From NCBI GenBank assembly GCA_023853785.1, contig JAJIRX010000714.1, positions 1 to 64,000 on the forward strand: 64,000 nucleotides of DNA, read 5' to 3'. The notes under the pieces are model-generated. The model saw nothing but the letters and a program-made list of their open reading frames with translations, did not search any database and was not told the origin of the DNA. The stretch comes from Psilocybe azurescens (Eukaryota > Basidiomycota > Agaricomycetes > Agaricales > Agrocybaceae). Shown here piece after piece: positions 46,416-59,321 of this stretch (positions are counted from its first letter, which is position 1; each line of letters opens with the position of its first letter). The position numbers were made by a program, and so were the translations under genes.

Positions 46416-49400
46416 ATGTCAGAGGACTCCAGATCCACAAAGCAGCATGGCAGGAAGCTCTATGTCGCCAATCCAGGCTCAGGAGACTCCGACGATGCAA
46501 AGGACGATAATCGCAACCGTACAATTCCAAACGGCTATTTCAATAAAAGGCCGCAGGTCTCCACCGTCTCTCATTACCACAGGCCCACCCCATCTCAGCC
46601 AAACCTGCTAGCGACAGATGCTTCCGTAACAAATTCTAGATATCCTCTACCCCAGCCTCCCCTATCCCCTGACAGCACAGGTTCCCCTTCTACCCCGCCC
46701 CCTAGCACTCCAAGTCTTCATACTCACTCACACTCGGTCGATCTGCACCCCAAGGTCGACGCCCCATCAAAAGCCCTGTCGCAATCAGAGTCCTACACAT
46801 CTTACCAAGACTATCGGACTCTCAGTGATATCCAACCCCCAGTCACCAATCCCGCCCCAACCTCCACTGCCTCTACGTCCACTACCAGCAAAGGAGCCAA
46901 GCTGCTCAAGCACCTCAGAGCGCCGTTCGGCGGTCGCCCACGAACAACGGCGGGTGAGCTTCAACGGAGGCCACGGACTGTGAGTTTCCCTTGTTTTTAA
47001 CTTTTATTTATCTTTAATTTCACCACGACCCGCACAGTCTCCGACTGTGACAACTCCAGACTCGTTTAACTCGCCATCGAGCGTAGCCTCATCGTCTGTG
47101 TCCGAAAGAGTCATCTTTGTAACCTCCGACTCAGAGCGCTATGTTACCGTGGATATCAGTGGTGCAAAGAATCCCATTCAGATAAGGGAGCTCATACTAA
47201 CCAAGGTATGTGGCATTGGTTTTCAGTCTTATTGTTATCTTATTGGTCGGTTCTAGTTGAACATTTTCAACGAAGACGACCTTTATCCGTACTCTATCTA
47301 TCGAACTGAAATCGGGGAAAGCCAGTTTGGGAAGCATTAACCAATGATCGTCTCATGGCCATATGTCGCGATCATGGCGATTCTAAAGGAACACTCAAAT
47401 TTCTCGTGTCGCAGTCGGCTGCACCACCGCAAGGACCGTCGCCTAATCAACTCACAGATTACTCAAGTCCCCCTGTATTGCCACCCTTGGCCAACACGAC
47501 TCCCCTGCGAATCAAGCGTCGTTCAAGGTCTAGGAATGGTAGTTTTTCCTCTGCGAGCGAAAATATTCCTCTCGAAGTGGGCTACGAGGCCGATCTCGAC
47601 TACCCTGATCGTGAAGTCAGCAGACCACCAGCACGCACGACGCACTCTCAACCTTCAGCTACCTCTTCACAAACCATGCTTCCATCTCCCCATAGAAGAC
47701 CCAGCCTAGCCAATCAACCACGACCATCTTCTCCTCTTCTCCAATCACAAGAACCGTCCGCCTCAGCTTCACAGCCATCTGATCGCGGGGTCAAACCTCA
47801 GAAGAATGAAGAAAAATATGGCCATGCCTTACCTCCATTACCAACTCCTCCACCTCCACTTTCGCCTAGTCGTCCATCTTTTTTCACCAATGAAGACTCG
47901 TCTTCGTTGGCAATCCCACAAAATCACCCATACCATCCTAGATCCACATCCGATGCAGGAGCTGATCAAGAGTTGGCGCTAAAGGCCGCTGAGCAGCATA
48001 CAGAAGTATCTATGAAGCAACTCCGTAGTCGAGGCCATCCATCGCTGGGAAAATTGAAGCCAGACACAACCCGCGAGAGCACGAGGGATCGGTTGACGAG
48101 GCAAACGCATGATGACGAAGATGCATCTTGGGAGATCGTTCTACCTCCTACTCAACGCGACGAGCAGGATCGAATGTCACCAAATCTCACACGTGGCTCG
48201 CGACAGCCGAGCTATTCTTCTCAATATCGACCTACTTCACCCTATACACCGAGACACGTTGTATACAACCACTCACGACAAAATCAACCATCCGTCGCTT
48301 TACCTTTACAAAACCCACGACCATCTTCTCAGCCACGACCCCCGGCACATGTTCCTATACCTGGAAGTATATTTGTCAACTGGAAAGGGGAGGAAGGCGG
48401 TAGCAGTCGAAAGCCAACGCCCCCTTCAACTAATTATCCACATAGGCTTGCGAAGACTATGACGAAGAGCATGAATGACTTGAAGTTTGCTGCAAGCCAT
48501 CCCTCTTCATCCAGCCGCCGGAATTTACCGACAGCGCTACCCATGGCTCGGCCCCAGGGCACATTGCCTTCTCCGTATTCGCCAAGCAACCTCAATGCAA
48601 GCAATCTTAGCGCAAATAATATGGCTCTCAACGCAGCAGCAGCAAAGCCGCACGAGCCTCCTCGAAGCGGATTTTCGAGACCACTTCCTGTTCAAGGATC
48701 ATCACACGGGCCAACCACAGATTTCCATCAGAGCTCATCGTCACACCTGAGTCGCGGTGGTGCCTATTCTTCTAACTTCTCAGCGAATAATGACCCATAC
48801 CCAAGGCCACAGTCAGCTGCTGGTGATCCGGTAACGTCTCCAACTCGAGGATACTCCCGGTTGCAGTCTCCAGTGTATGGATCGACATTGGACTCTGGGG
48901 AGTCTAACCGCTCCCCCGCACAATCTCTCCCAACAGAGCTTATCATTCTCCCGGTATCCCTGGTCCGCGACCGAGGCCAAACAACTCCAGCGATCGTTCA
49001 GGTTCATCAGATATTCAAAGTGGACCTGAGACCTCAAATACTACCCCTCCTCGAACTCCGATCAGCCCCCATAGTCCGCGATACGATCCCTCAGAGAGGA
49101 ATGGTATTGTTGAGGAACAATCTCCGCCTTCTTCTCCTGATGACATTGTCATCAAGAGCGCTGAATCAACGCTCAAGCAGAAAGATCAGATGAATTTCTC
49201 GAATATGTTGCAATCAACTGGACATCATGGATCATATACGCCCACTACGCAACCGCGTCCACAACCGACACGACAGATATCCCCGCCTCCGCCATTGGAG
49301 AATAAATCTTCCAGAGATTCTTACGGTCCTGATGACGGAGATGACGATGACGATTCTGACAACGGAGGTGGCACATGGATTGTGCGACCTGAATCTGCCA

Positions 49401-51099
49401 AATCGGCAGTACGACCGCCGCTGACGGTACAAATCGAGTCAGCCAGCACACGTCCCACGGAGAATGGCACCATTCGATCAGAAGTACTGTCCAAGGACTC
49501 TCTTCCTCCCAGTAGCTACCGGCCACTCCTACCCCCTCTGTTAACGCATCACGACGACCAGAGAGCACTTTCGTTGACCCTGAAGATGACAATTGGGCAC
49601 CTCGTCCTCCTCCTGAAAACATCTACGACCATCTCGAAAAGTTCTTCCCTAAACATGATCTTGATAAACCCGTCATCGAAGCGACGTCGGGTGACACTTC
49701 GCCCACCAATGCAGAGCCGACGGCGGCTTTACCCTCCGGTTCAGGTGGACGAACGGGCAAGGATTAGGGCCAAGAAGTCTATCCGTATTGTTGCACAGGA
49801 ACATAAGAAACGCATTGATCGTACTTCGAGAACTGCAGATACCTCCCGTGTCGATAACATGTTGCGCAAGCGAAGTACAAAGCTCTGGGGTAGCAAGTTG
49901 GAAGAGGTTACGACAGCCCAGGGACGTGGGGTGGCCACCAATACGATACCCGAATCTCCTTCTGGTGGGCCCAGTTCGTGATTTTCTTGGATCCGTGCTT
50001 TTTATCCATGCTGACAGTTTTCATAGCCACGTTTAAGTGGGTGCGGGGTGAGCTGATTGGAAAGGGTACTTATGGACGTGTTTACCTGGCTTTGAACGCC
50101 ACGACGGGAGAGATGATTGCCGTAAAGCAAGTCGAACTTCCTCAAACAGCCAGCGACAAAAACGACTCGCGACAGCATACAGTTGTTCAGGCTTTGAAAA
50201 TGGAGAGTGAAACGCTTCGAGAGCTTGACCACCCTCACATTGTGCAATATCTTGGATTTGAGGAAACGCCGGCAAATCTAAGCATGTGCGTTGTCTCTTC
50301 ATTCAACATTCGAAGCGAGGAACTTACCTGCTATTTTGCGTAGCTTCCTTGAATATGTCCCTGGAGGATCTGTTGGAAGTTGTCTGCATAAGCATGGCAA
50401 GTTCGATAACAATGTGACGAGATCGTTTACGGCGCAGATATTGAGCGGTCTTGAATATCTCCATTCGAAAGGCATTCTTCATCGAGTATGCCATCTTTTC
50501 CTCCGCATAGATTTAAATCTTGTATTGACGTATATCAAAGGATATGAAAGCCGACAATATCCTAGTCGAGATGTCAGGGACGTGTAAAATCTCTGATTTC
50601 GGAATCTCCAAGCGAACGGAAGACCTCCAAGGTGGTGCATTCACAGCGATGCAAGGAACTGTATTCTGGATGGCCCCAGAGGTCATCAATACGAACAAGA
50701 AGGGTTATAACTTCAAGGTCGATATTTGGAGTGTGGGCTGTGTGGTTTTGGAGATGTGGGCAGGATCAAGACCTTGGATGGGCGAAGAGATGGTCGCCGT
50801 CATGTTCAAGGTATGTACTTTTGCCTGTTTGCTGGTTGGATGGCGTCTTATCTTTATCTTTCGCAGCTTTACCAATCCAAGCAGCCACCTCCGGTTCCCG
50901 AGGACGTTGTTCTTTCGGAAGAAGCAGACGATTTCAGAAGGAAATGCTTCGCCATGTATGTTGACTATCCACTATTTATTTTTCATGTTTCTAATACAGA
51001 CGACCCAGAAACCCCGAGGAGCGGCCAAGTGCGGCTGAACTTCGAAAACACCCTTATCTCATACTCCCGCCTGGTTGGGTATTCACCGGATTTACATAA
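46416..51099 (+). CDS. BCK1: MAPKKK Bck1, cell-wall integrity pathway
   Basis: Bck1 is the MAPKKK between protein kinase C and the MAPKK in cell-wall integrity signalling. It has a long disordered N-terminus. Near 47098-47420 is a small conserved block (VIFVTSDSERYVTVDISGAK, IRELILTK, then LTNDRLMAICRDHGDSKGTL), like a Ras-association fold. A 700-residue proline/serine region follows. Before the kinase lie LEKFFPKHDLDKP (near 49640), KKSIRIVAQEHKKRI (near 49770) and RKRSTKLWGSKLEE (near 49870). The kinase has ELIGKGTYGRVYLAL, MIAVKQVELPQ, HRD-MKADN across an intron, KISDFGIS, FWMAPEV and the end ILPPGWVFTGFT. Frame breaks at 47329-47331 (G3), 48913-48917 (C5), 49521-49522 (G2) and 49728-49730 (T3) look like base errors. 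Confidence 0.93.
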
Positions 51100-51431
51100 G
51101 AACGATCTACATACTTAGTACTAACCATTCCATCGTGCACCATTCTCATTTTCTTCCCTCTTTCCCATCTTTTATATCCAACCATTCTCACGAACCCCCT
51201 TGCCATCATCTAGTTATCTCCAGTTTACTCTTCACTCTTTCATGTCGTACTACCATCACATCCACAGTCTCACTATTCCCGTCTCCGTACTTTGTGCTCT
51301 TTGTTGCAAGTGAAAACATACATACCTTCGCATTTGTGTAGCAACCTTAATTGCTTAATGGCCATATGACGTCATTCATGAACCTGCTTGACCGCATTTG
51401 ATCGTGTGCTCGCTTTCTCTAGAGCCCAACT
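51100..51431. other. Intergenic, BCK1 3' region and IQM-like promoter
   Basis: Pyrimidine-rich sequence without coding frames. No RNA gene recognised. Confidence 0.45.
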
Positions 51432-53634
51432 ATGACCTCCGCTTTGCATTCTGGCGGCAGCAGCGATGAGGCTGCTCGTGTCGCCGCAGCCGTAATGATC
51501 CAGCGTCTATGGAGAGGCAGGCACAATCTAACAAAGGATCGACATTTAAACGCCGAATCAAGATGGGATGACGCAGCTACTGGTGCCAAGCTTGCGGTGG
51601 GGCACCCTGCCATGGTGCAGCATATGTATTCAGGAACCTGACCCAGCTCGCTTCTGTCTAGGTTCTAAGAAATGCTGCTCTCGATGAATCTGCGACCCCA
51701 CGTCAACGCTGGAAGCGGGCAGCCTTCTTCATTGCTCAGTTGAAGTTTAAGAATACCATGTTGAGCAGCAATGGCGTCCAAGTCGAGGCTGAAGAGAAGC
51801 ACCTGGAAACTCAGCATTGGTTGGAAATGATCGACGGGTGTGTGTGGCACTCACTTACTGAAATGATATATTGATTCTGTGCGCAATAGAAAGCACCGCT
51901 ACGGCTCAAACTGTAATGTGCTTTGTGTTATATTTCTTCTGGTTGTCTGCTCACCTTTCGCTTCTACTTTAGTGAAGGTTGGCAAATGTACATCTGACCT
52001 ATGTCGTTCTCGAACTCAACACATTCTGATCGATTTCCCAGTGGTATCATAAGCGATGGCAAGAAGATGACACTAGAGAGAACTTCTTCAAATGGTGTGT
52101 ATGTTATGACAGAGACTGGTGTAAACGCCAGTGTTGAATATTTATCGTAAAGGCTGGACCATGGTAAAGGTAAAGACCTATCTCTTGACCAATGCCCTCG
52201 TGAACGACTTGAGAAAGAGGTGTGTCACTTAACACTGTATCTCTTCCGTTGTTTGTTTTAACGATAATATTTCGTAGCGAATAATGTAAGTGTCTGTAGC
52301 CTGAGACACAACATACCTTCTCTCATAGATTGACACTTAGATATCTTTCGGCAGAGCAACGTTAGTTCTGATCTTCGTCTTAGAGACTAATTTCTGAATG
52401 TTCCTTCTAGGATTGAATTACCTAGTGAGGATCGGCGAAGACGGTCGACTTTATTGGGAGAAGAACAATCAACCAGTGGACACTACTGCCGGAGATTGGA
52501 AAGACGCAGGAGATGGTCAGGGCATCGTCCCACAGAGCATGCCAACAAAAAATCTAGAACATACCAACGTGCATGGCCATGTTCCCTTCACCATGGCCCC
52601 TGTAACATCCCAAGAGCCGTTTGACCAGGCAAATGCTGCTACACACTACGCAGGCACAACTAAAGGCAAACATTGGTGGTCACGATATATCCGACGCAAC
52701 TTCACTGCTCGAGGAGTCATGGAACGATTGTTGAGGAAAACAGTTAGGCGAAATACCTGGATTTACGTATCGGTACGTCGTAATTTTCTATGAATCCACT
52801 GAGTGGACGAACTTGCGTGGCTGATAATGGTCCAGGATAAAAATTGTGAGTTTGTTGTCTAAGAGCTTTGATTCATCCGTTCTGATGTGTGTTAAATCAA
52901 GTCAATATATTTATTGGCATCAAAGGTTTTCAATGGCTGCAAATATTTTGAAGAACGCTGCCACTCATATCCTCACTCCAGAGACTGGAGCCTTTCAGCA
53001 CTCATCCTTTGTGGCGGGTGGTATTGTGACATCCGCTGGCCTAATATCCGTTAAACAGGGCATCATTCACACCCTCTCACCGTTATCCGGGCACTACAGG
53101 TTTCTCTTTTCTCTTTCTGTCAGCGATACGGGACAGCTATGCTTACAATAATCTCTTTACAGGACATCTGTAGACGTGAGCATCAATTCCAAAATTTCAG
53201 GAGATTATTCTGACCTGGCAAGAACATCAGCATTTTCACAGATTTGTTGAGGTTTTGACCGAGCGAGGCGTTGACATGCACAAAGTCAAAATCAGCAAAG
53301 CAGAAGCCGCATTATGGGGGTAAGTGATGGATATTGTTTGCACTACATCCTTCTCAGCTGGAGAATATGATCCAGGATTGAACACCTAGCTAAATTCAAG
53401 AAGACACAATCGAATGCCGTGAAATTAGGAAAAAATAAGCTAAAGGAGGTGCCTCAAGGGGCAAAAGTCATACTGGCAGAGAAATCTATAGGTACTAACA
53501 GGTGGAAGAAGGAGGTTCTTTTGGGGCGTGATTCGACACAACAAGATAGCAACCCCACAAAGACCGGGGGTGTGAATTCTACTCCTGACAGAGAAGGCGA
53601 TACAGTGATCGATAGTGGGGACAAAAACGGATGA
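51432..53634 (+). CDS. IQM-like calmodulin-binding (IQ motif) protein
   Basis: The start at 51432 (MTSALHSGGSSDEAARVAAA) leads to an IQ motif (VMIQRLWRGRHNLTKD, about residues 21-36), a likely calmodulin site. The rest resembles the plant IQM family: KHRYGSN, WYHKRWQEDDTRENFFKW, LDHGKGKDLSLDQCPRERLE, then YLVRIGEDGRLYWEKNNQPV. The conserved end reads YIGIKG...FQHSSFVAGGIVTSAGL, LSPLSGHYRTSVDHFHRFVE and GVDMHKVKISKAE. A 200-residue polar C-terminus follows. Biochemical role in fungi is not known. At least ten short introns; some junctions in 51880-52400 were not solved. Confidence 0.82.
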
Positions 53635-54798
53635 TTTCGCTTTCATACCAACTATACGCCGAAGGGATTCATGATACGATGAACATCGCACAACGTCGCT
53701 GATGAAGACAGTATCGTATACGAAGAATATGTTTAACCATTCCGTAGTTTTTATGATACCATAATGTAAATTCCGCTTATCTAGGTACAATGCATCTTGG
53801 AACCTTATGCTCTGTCCCATCGACTTCCGAACTCTGAGATGCCGACAGGAAGGGCAGCCTTAAGATATACTAGTAAGACGTGTAATTGGTTACATGTGAG
53901 AAGGGCTTACCTTCTCGTCGTAATCATTCCACTCTCCATCGACCAAATCGACTTCAGAGAGCTTTGTTCCGGTGGAGCCTACACACTTCCAAATCCCCTG
54001 GAGGAGTCTTCTGAATGTTTATGTTTAAGATTTGTAGATATCCACATACTCGAGGGTCAAATCCAATGAATTCCAAACCGCGGCACTCAATTACCAACAA
54101 CGGTTGAAACTGTGCATTTTCCGCGGTGTAAGGAATGAATGCGGTCGTCTCAAATTTGGCAGAACTCTCTCTTTTGCCTGGAAGAAGAGATAGACATCAA
54201 AGGGCTTCAAGAACAAATGAATGCACGCACACAAGCCGCATTTCCATACGAAGTGGGCTGTACTTCCTTTGCCTCCAGATACTTCGCGTTCCTCCTGCAT
54301 GCCGTTTGTCAGAAGTTAGAATAACATATAACCTCACAGATCAACTCAGGATGATATCTCACAATGCGATTCAAGGAGACAAATTTGGGGTGGACTTCAT
54401 TACAACTATTGCACTTGACCTAGCGGCACCTCATCAGAGTCTTCAACACGATACACTTGCCTTTGAATTATCGCAACGGACCTGGAAGAAAAACTCGAAA
54501 TCGTTGGAAGCTGGTTCCAAGCTGGTAATATTCTCCAGTTCCGCTTTTATGGATAGTTGGAGGCGCTAAACTAAATTTAAGTGTGAACATGGCGATTGGA
54601 TTAGCGGTTCAAGACTTACCATTCTGATGCAACTTTCTAGTAAGTACTACGATTACTGCACTTCTCGAGATCAAAGCCGCGTCCCGATATGGCAAAGTAA
54701 GGGTCCTCTTATTTGGTCTTGCTTGTCAACCTCCTCCACGTGCACTCAACGCGAAATAATTTATGTCTGAATCGAAATCCTGACATTCTGCATACAAT
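53635..54798. other. 1.2 kb region, no supported gene
   Basis: Plus-strand frames at 54139-54324 and 54300-54569 read protein-like text (QMNARTQAAFPYEVG; YNLTDQLRMISHNAIQGDKF) and could be two exons of a small or decayed gene, but no start, splice pair or family could be named. The remainder shows nothing. Confidence 0.4.
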
Positions 54799-55727
54799 AT
54801 GGCCCATTCACTAGCCAGATGCCTGTCGCTATCTAGAAGTCTTCGCGCGACTCCCTCAGTCAGCCGGACAACCAAGGCAAGCTTTAGCATGTCGTTTGCC
54901 GTCCAGCAACGACGGAAACGCCATGCAGTTGATACCTCGAAAAGAGGTCGCCGGACCAATAGTGTGCTTGAGGACGACTTGGAAGAAATATGGGACCATT
55001 TTGAGGACTCTGCTGATACAATGGACTCACCTACTGCTGGACATATTCTCTTGCAGAATGAACGCCAAATGCTACATTACATGCGACTTATTGAACATGA
55101 AATGCCCAAACTCGTCGGTAAGTTTAGGAGCGCCTTCTTCTAACCCATCTCTACTCACATAGACGTGTAATTATAGCTTATCGGAAACACTTCGTCCCTC
55201 CTTCGGCGAATAAACCTCTAATCGTCCGTTCCATACACTATCAGGGAGAAGAGCACCCCGCGGCGCTGAAACGTGTCATCGTCGCTCCAGTTGACGCGCT
55301 GCCCTTGAAAAACGAAGCAGCACTTCATAAATTCATCCTACTGGCAGGTCCAAGATGGAGCCCCGTTCCACACACAGATGCAGGTGTCAGTGGTAATGCG
55401 ATATGGGGTAATGGCTACATCAAAATTGCATGCGAGGACTTCCCAAGGCCTCCATGAACCTTAAATGGGCCAGTGATACCCTGGATAAGCTCGTTGCTGA
55501 GGCCAATGTGAGCACCTCTAGTCTCTGTTATGCCATATATCGGAACTTGATCCTCTTCGTAGAACTCAGCAGAGTCGTTCGCTGACATCCCCATTGATGT
55601 ACGCCACTTGCTTGCTAAAGTCCGCAAATCGAAGAAGGGTGATCATCGAGGGAATAGGCCATTCAGTCGCACCACGATTCACGATTTTCCAGAAGAATGG
55701 CTACCCTCACCCCTGTCGTTACAATGA
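54799..55727 (+). CDS. RSM24: Mitochondrial ribosomal protein mS35 (Rsm24)
   Basis: A small-subunit mitoribosomal protein. The basic N-terminus (MAHSLARCLSLSRSLRATPS) is a mitochondrial presequence. The domain has HILLQNERQMLHYMRLIEHE, then after an intron AYRKHFVPPSANKPLIVRSI, then HPAALKRVIVAPVDALPLKN and LHKFILLAGPRWSPVPHTDA. The final part is YIKIACEDFP / ASMNLKWASDTLDKLVAEAN and an exon with DVRHLLAKVRKSKK and FPEEWLPSPLSLQ. The frame breaks at CCCAAGG (55442-55448): one more A gives EDFPKASMNLKW, otherwise a stop follows. The rest of the protein is intact. Confidence 0.9.
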
Positions 55728-56188
55728 TTCTGTACGGGCCTACAATTCATTATGTGCCACTCATCATATGCCGTATTGATATCAGGCAAACGCATTGCCT
55801 ATGATTATTATGCACATTGTCAGTATCTTCAACAGGCGCTAGGAAAGTGTGGCACCAAGATATCATGAAAGACTCTGTTGCGTACCCCGCATTGCCAGAA
55901 TAACTCTCCAGGTGGATCAACGGCGTCTAGGCGCCGGGCCAAAAATGGCAATAGCTCTTTGTTCCATTGACCCTATTGGGTTTGAGTCTCTGTTGGCCCG
56001 TTCGTGCCAGCGAAGAATCAGCTTTGTTTCTTGGAGGTTATCGACAATCTTCACATTAATAAATAGACCACAGGTGACTCTTCGTCAATGCCCACTCTCT
56101 CGCCTTGACGGTGAAGACAACATTTAACTCACATTCTTTTCTTTTCTCTTCAATTTATTTTGCAACTATCCTTGTCGTTTCTATAATC
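55728..56188. other. Intergenic
   Basis: No gene seen. The end (56120-56185) is T-rich and pyrimidine-rich before the next start. Confidence 0.45.
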
Positions 56189-57191
56189 ATGCCCAAGATC
56201 TCTTCCACGCCTTCTGCACGCCCTTCTTGCTCCTATAATTCACTTTTGCGCACAGCCCTGCAACAATCGCAGATCAATGCCATTTACGCCTTTCTCGAAA
56301 CGCAGCCCGTCTGGAACGGCAAAGACACCAAAGACATTTACAGTATTAATCAAGCCGCTCTTTGGCTTAATGATGCATTACTTCGAAGAGATCATAAACT
56401 CGTCATAGAACGTCCTAAAGTCGATGTATTCGAAACGCGTGGCAGGACCATCTACGACGCAGAACCTATAGATTTTGACACACCACTTCCTCAGACGCAA
56501 CACTCACCCGTCAGAAGCCTTATGCAGATTATTAAAAACCTCGACAAGCTTGTTCCTGAAACGCATATCCACCCTGTTCAGAATGCCCCGGAGCCTGTCA
56601 CTCCCCCGAAAAGAGTACGCGTGGAGGCTCGAGCTAAGCATCGCAGACGTCGCATGCCTACTCCTGAGCTTTGTTTAGACGATATGACCAGTAGCCCCAG
56701 TCTGTCGCGCTCTAAACGAAGCGGACCAGAACTGCAAACACTATTCCTCGCCATTACAAAGGGCGCAAAACGCTTCGTCCCAGAATGCATAACACCAAAT
56801 CCGATCTACTGTCGATTGCAGAAGGCAGAGTTTATTCCGGAGTCACCCAAACGACGAACAAGCATACCGAATTCACCGGAATACTGTATCCTGGATGATA
56901 GCCCTGACAGGCGGTCATGGTCGCGCTCTTCGACGCCCTCTCTATCGTGGTCTGTTTCTTCAGCGAATTCGTCGCCAGAGTCTGATCGAACGATCGACTG
57001 GGATGAAGAAATACAGCGGGCCCGAACTGATAGCAATAGAGCCAATAAACTTCCAGCCAGAAGGTGCCGATGCGGCTGAATATACCAGGCTTGAGAGGTT
57101 TTCATCTGGGAAGATTGTCGAAGCGGAAAGCTTTGACGATTCATTCTACCAGTTCTTCGAGCTGTTTGTCAACACCGAGGAGTGTCACTAA
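56189..57191 (+). CDS. Unknown protein, single exon, disordered
   Basis: I do not recognise this protein. The ATG at 56189 (MPKISSTPSARPSCSYNSLL) opens an intronless frame. An N-terminal helical part (LLRTALQQSQINAIYAFLET, NQAALWLNDALLRRDHKLVI; residues 20-75) may be a small folded domain. The rest is rich in S, P and R with many SP and TP sites (TPPKR, TPELC, SPKRRTSIPNSPEY, SPDRRSWSRSSTPS), suggesting phosphorylation by proline-directed kinases. The raw frame stops at 57079 (PARRCRCG). If one A of the AAA at 57009-57011 is dropped, the frame continues as DWDEEYSGPELIAIEPINFQ and ends at 57191, a more protein-like end. I give the longer span. Confidence 0.6.
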
Positions 57192-57597
57192 TAATGTAAA
57201 TTCTGCCTTTTATTATAATATGTACAAATACTCGGAATAGATGAGATTAAGTGGTTAACATGAGGAATGAAACTCGAGGCAATGCCACGCGGAATACACA
57301 TGCTGTTCGAGTGATAAAGCTGGGAGTGGTAAGAGTGGGATATGATTCAGGTTGACTATGAAGCAGAAACGAAGAATTGAATGGGTCAGTCCAAACTTCA
57401 GGGTGATGGGATGATTCTGATTGTTTGATATCAAGGGTCTTCTTCTGCCCAAACCCAAATTGGACCTGGGCTTTGCCACCACAGCCAAACAAAGACAACA
57501 TCGCCCGACTTCTTTCCTCCCCCTCGCTCAAGTCAACTTAAAAGTAATTTTTTCACTTCAACACCTCTTTTTCTTCCCTTACCCCCCTCTTTCCTAG
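57192..57597. other. Septin promoter region
   Basis: Intergenic sequence. The last 60 bases are a strong C/T tract (57545-57595) directly before the septin ATG. No gene. Confidence 0.5.
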
Positions 57598-59321
57598 ATG
57601 GCCGAGTCCTATACCTCTTCTCGTAACGGCGACGTGATTTCAAATGGCGGTCACAATGGCTCAAGTCCCTCCCTTGTGCCAACAGCGCACACCGCTGGCC
57701 TTTCTAGCGTCATTCGCAAAAAGTTGATGGGCTACGTGGGTTTCGCCAATCTACCCAATCAAGTTCACAGGAAGAGTGTCAGGAAAGGTTTCCAGTTCAC
57801 CGCCATGGTCGTTGGTCAGTCTTCGTGTCGTTTTTCTATCGTTGCGACGTGTATCTCATTCTCGACTCGCACATAGGGGAGTCCGGTCTGGGCAAGTCCA
57901 CTTTGATCAACACCCTCTTCAACACCACTCTCTATCCACCCAAGGAACCTATTTCACCGGCTGCGGATAGGCCAAAGACCGTTGCCATTGAGAGTATCGG
58001 TGCAGGTGCCTATTTTTATCGCACGCCTATAGACACGTATCCTCACTTCCTTTACGTATAGATATCGAGGAGAACGGCGTTCGCCTTCACTTAACTGTTG
58101 TTGATACTCCCGGTTTCGGTGATTTTGTCAATAACGATGACAGGTAAATTCTTTGCGCGTGGCGCCATTCTTGCGCTTCATTTTTCTGATTATTCTCTCC
58201 TATTCTAGTTGGAAACCCATCGTTGAAAACATTGAATCCCGATTTGACTCGTATCTCGAGCAAGAAAACCGCGTCAACAGGACCAAAATTGTCGACAACC
58301 GTGTTCATGCCTGTTTATACTTTATTCAACCCACAGGCCATTCGTGAGAATTCTGCACTCTCTGTTACACATTTGATCTAAATTACGCTACGTAGTCTCA
58401 AGCAACTCGATATCGAGTTTATGCGCAGACTCCATACAAAAGTCAATCTTATCCCTATCATCGCTAAATCAGATACTCTAACCGATGAGGAAGTCACCGA
58501 GTTTAAAGAAAGGGTGCGTCCGTTTTGCGTTGCTTCTAGCCTCATTGTATCCACATTATATTTCCAGATTTTGTCCGACATCGCCCACCATAATATCCAT
58601 ATTTTCCAGGCTCCAACATACGATAACGAGGATGAAGAGACTATCGCTGAAGCTGAAGAAATTGCCGGGAAGATTCCATTCGCCGTCGTTGGGTCTGACA
58701 GGTTGGTCAACACCCCTGACGGTCGTCAAGTCCGTGGACGAGCTTACCCCTGGGGTGTCGTCGAAGTTGACAATGAAGAGCACTGTGATTTCGTCAAACT
58801 CCGTCAGATGCTTGTCCGCACATACATGGAGGAACTCAGGGAGTACACCAACGACGTTCTCTACGAGAACTGGCGAACAGAAAAACTTCTCAGTATGGGT
58901 GTAGCCCAGGATTCTTCCGTGTTCAAGGAGATCAAGTAAGTTGTTTGAATTTATCTATCGCTCCGGATTTAACCTTCTGCGAAGCCCTGCCGCTAGGTTA
59001 CAGGAAGAACGAGTTTTGCATGACACAAAACTCCAGAAGATGGAGGCTGAGATGAAGATGGTCTTCCAACAGAAGGTCCAGGAAAAGGAAGCCAAGCTTA
59101 AGCAGTCTGAAGAAGAACTCTATGCTCGTCATAAAGAGATGAAGGACGCATTAGAGAAGCAGCGTGCCGACCTTGAGGACAAGAAGAGGAAAATCGAAAG
59201 CGGTCGTCCATTGACACCCGAGAAATCTTCTGTTCGTTTTTTTCATTGTACTTAAATTTGACTTTATGCTCACCTTTTCTTTTTGCAGACCACGAGGAAG
59301 AAGGGCTTCCTTCGCACGTAA
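57598..59321 (+). CDS. CDC3: Septin, Cdc3/AspB type
   Basis: A filament-forming GTPase of the bud/septum cortex. The N-terminus of about 45 residues is polar, then the polybasic and start block ([31 protein letters not shown]), P-loop GESGLGKST (across the intron at 57814-57877), switch DTPGFGD, G4 motif AKSD (near 58460-58472), the septin unique element ([25 protein letters not shown]) and a C-terminal coiled coil ([20 protein letters not shown] onwards). The last exon ends [10 protein letters not shown] at 59321. The G1 motif and the [20 protein letters not shown] block fit the Cdc3/AspB group. Six introns, all GT-AG. Confidence 0.93.
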
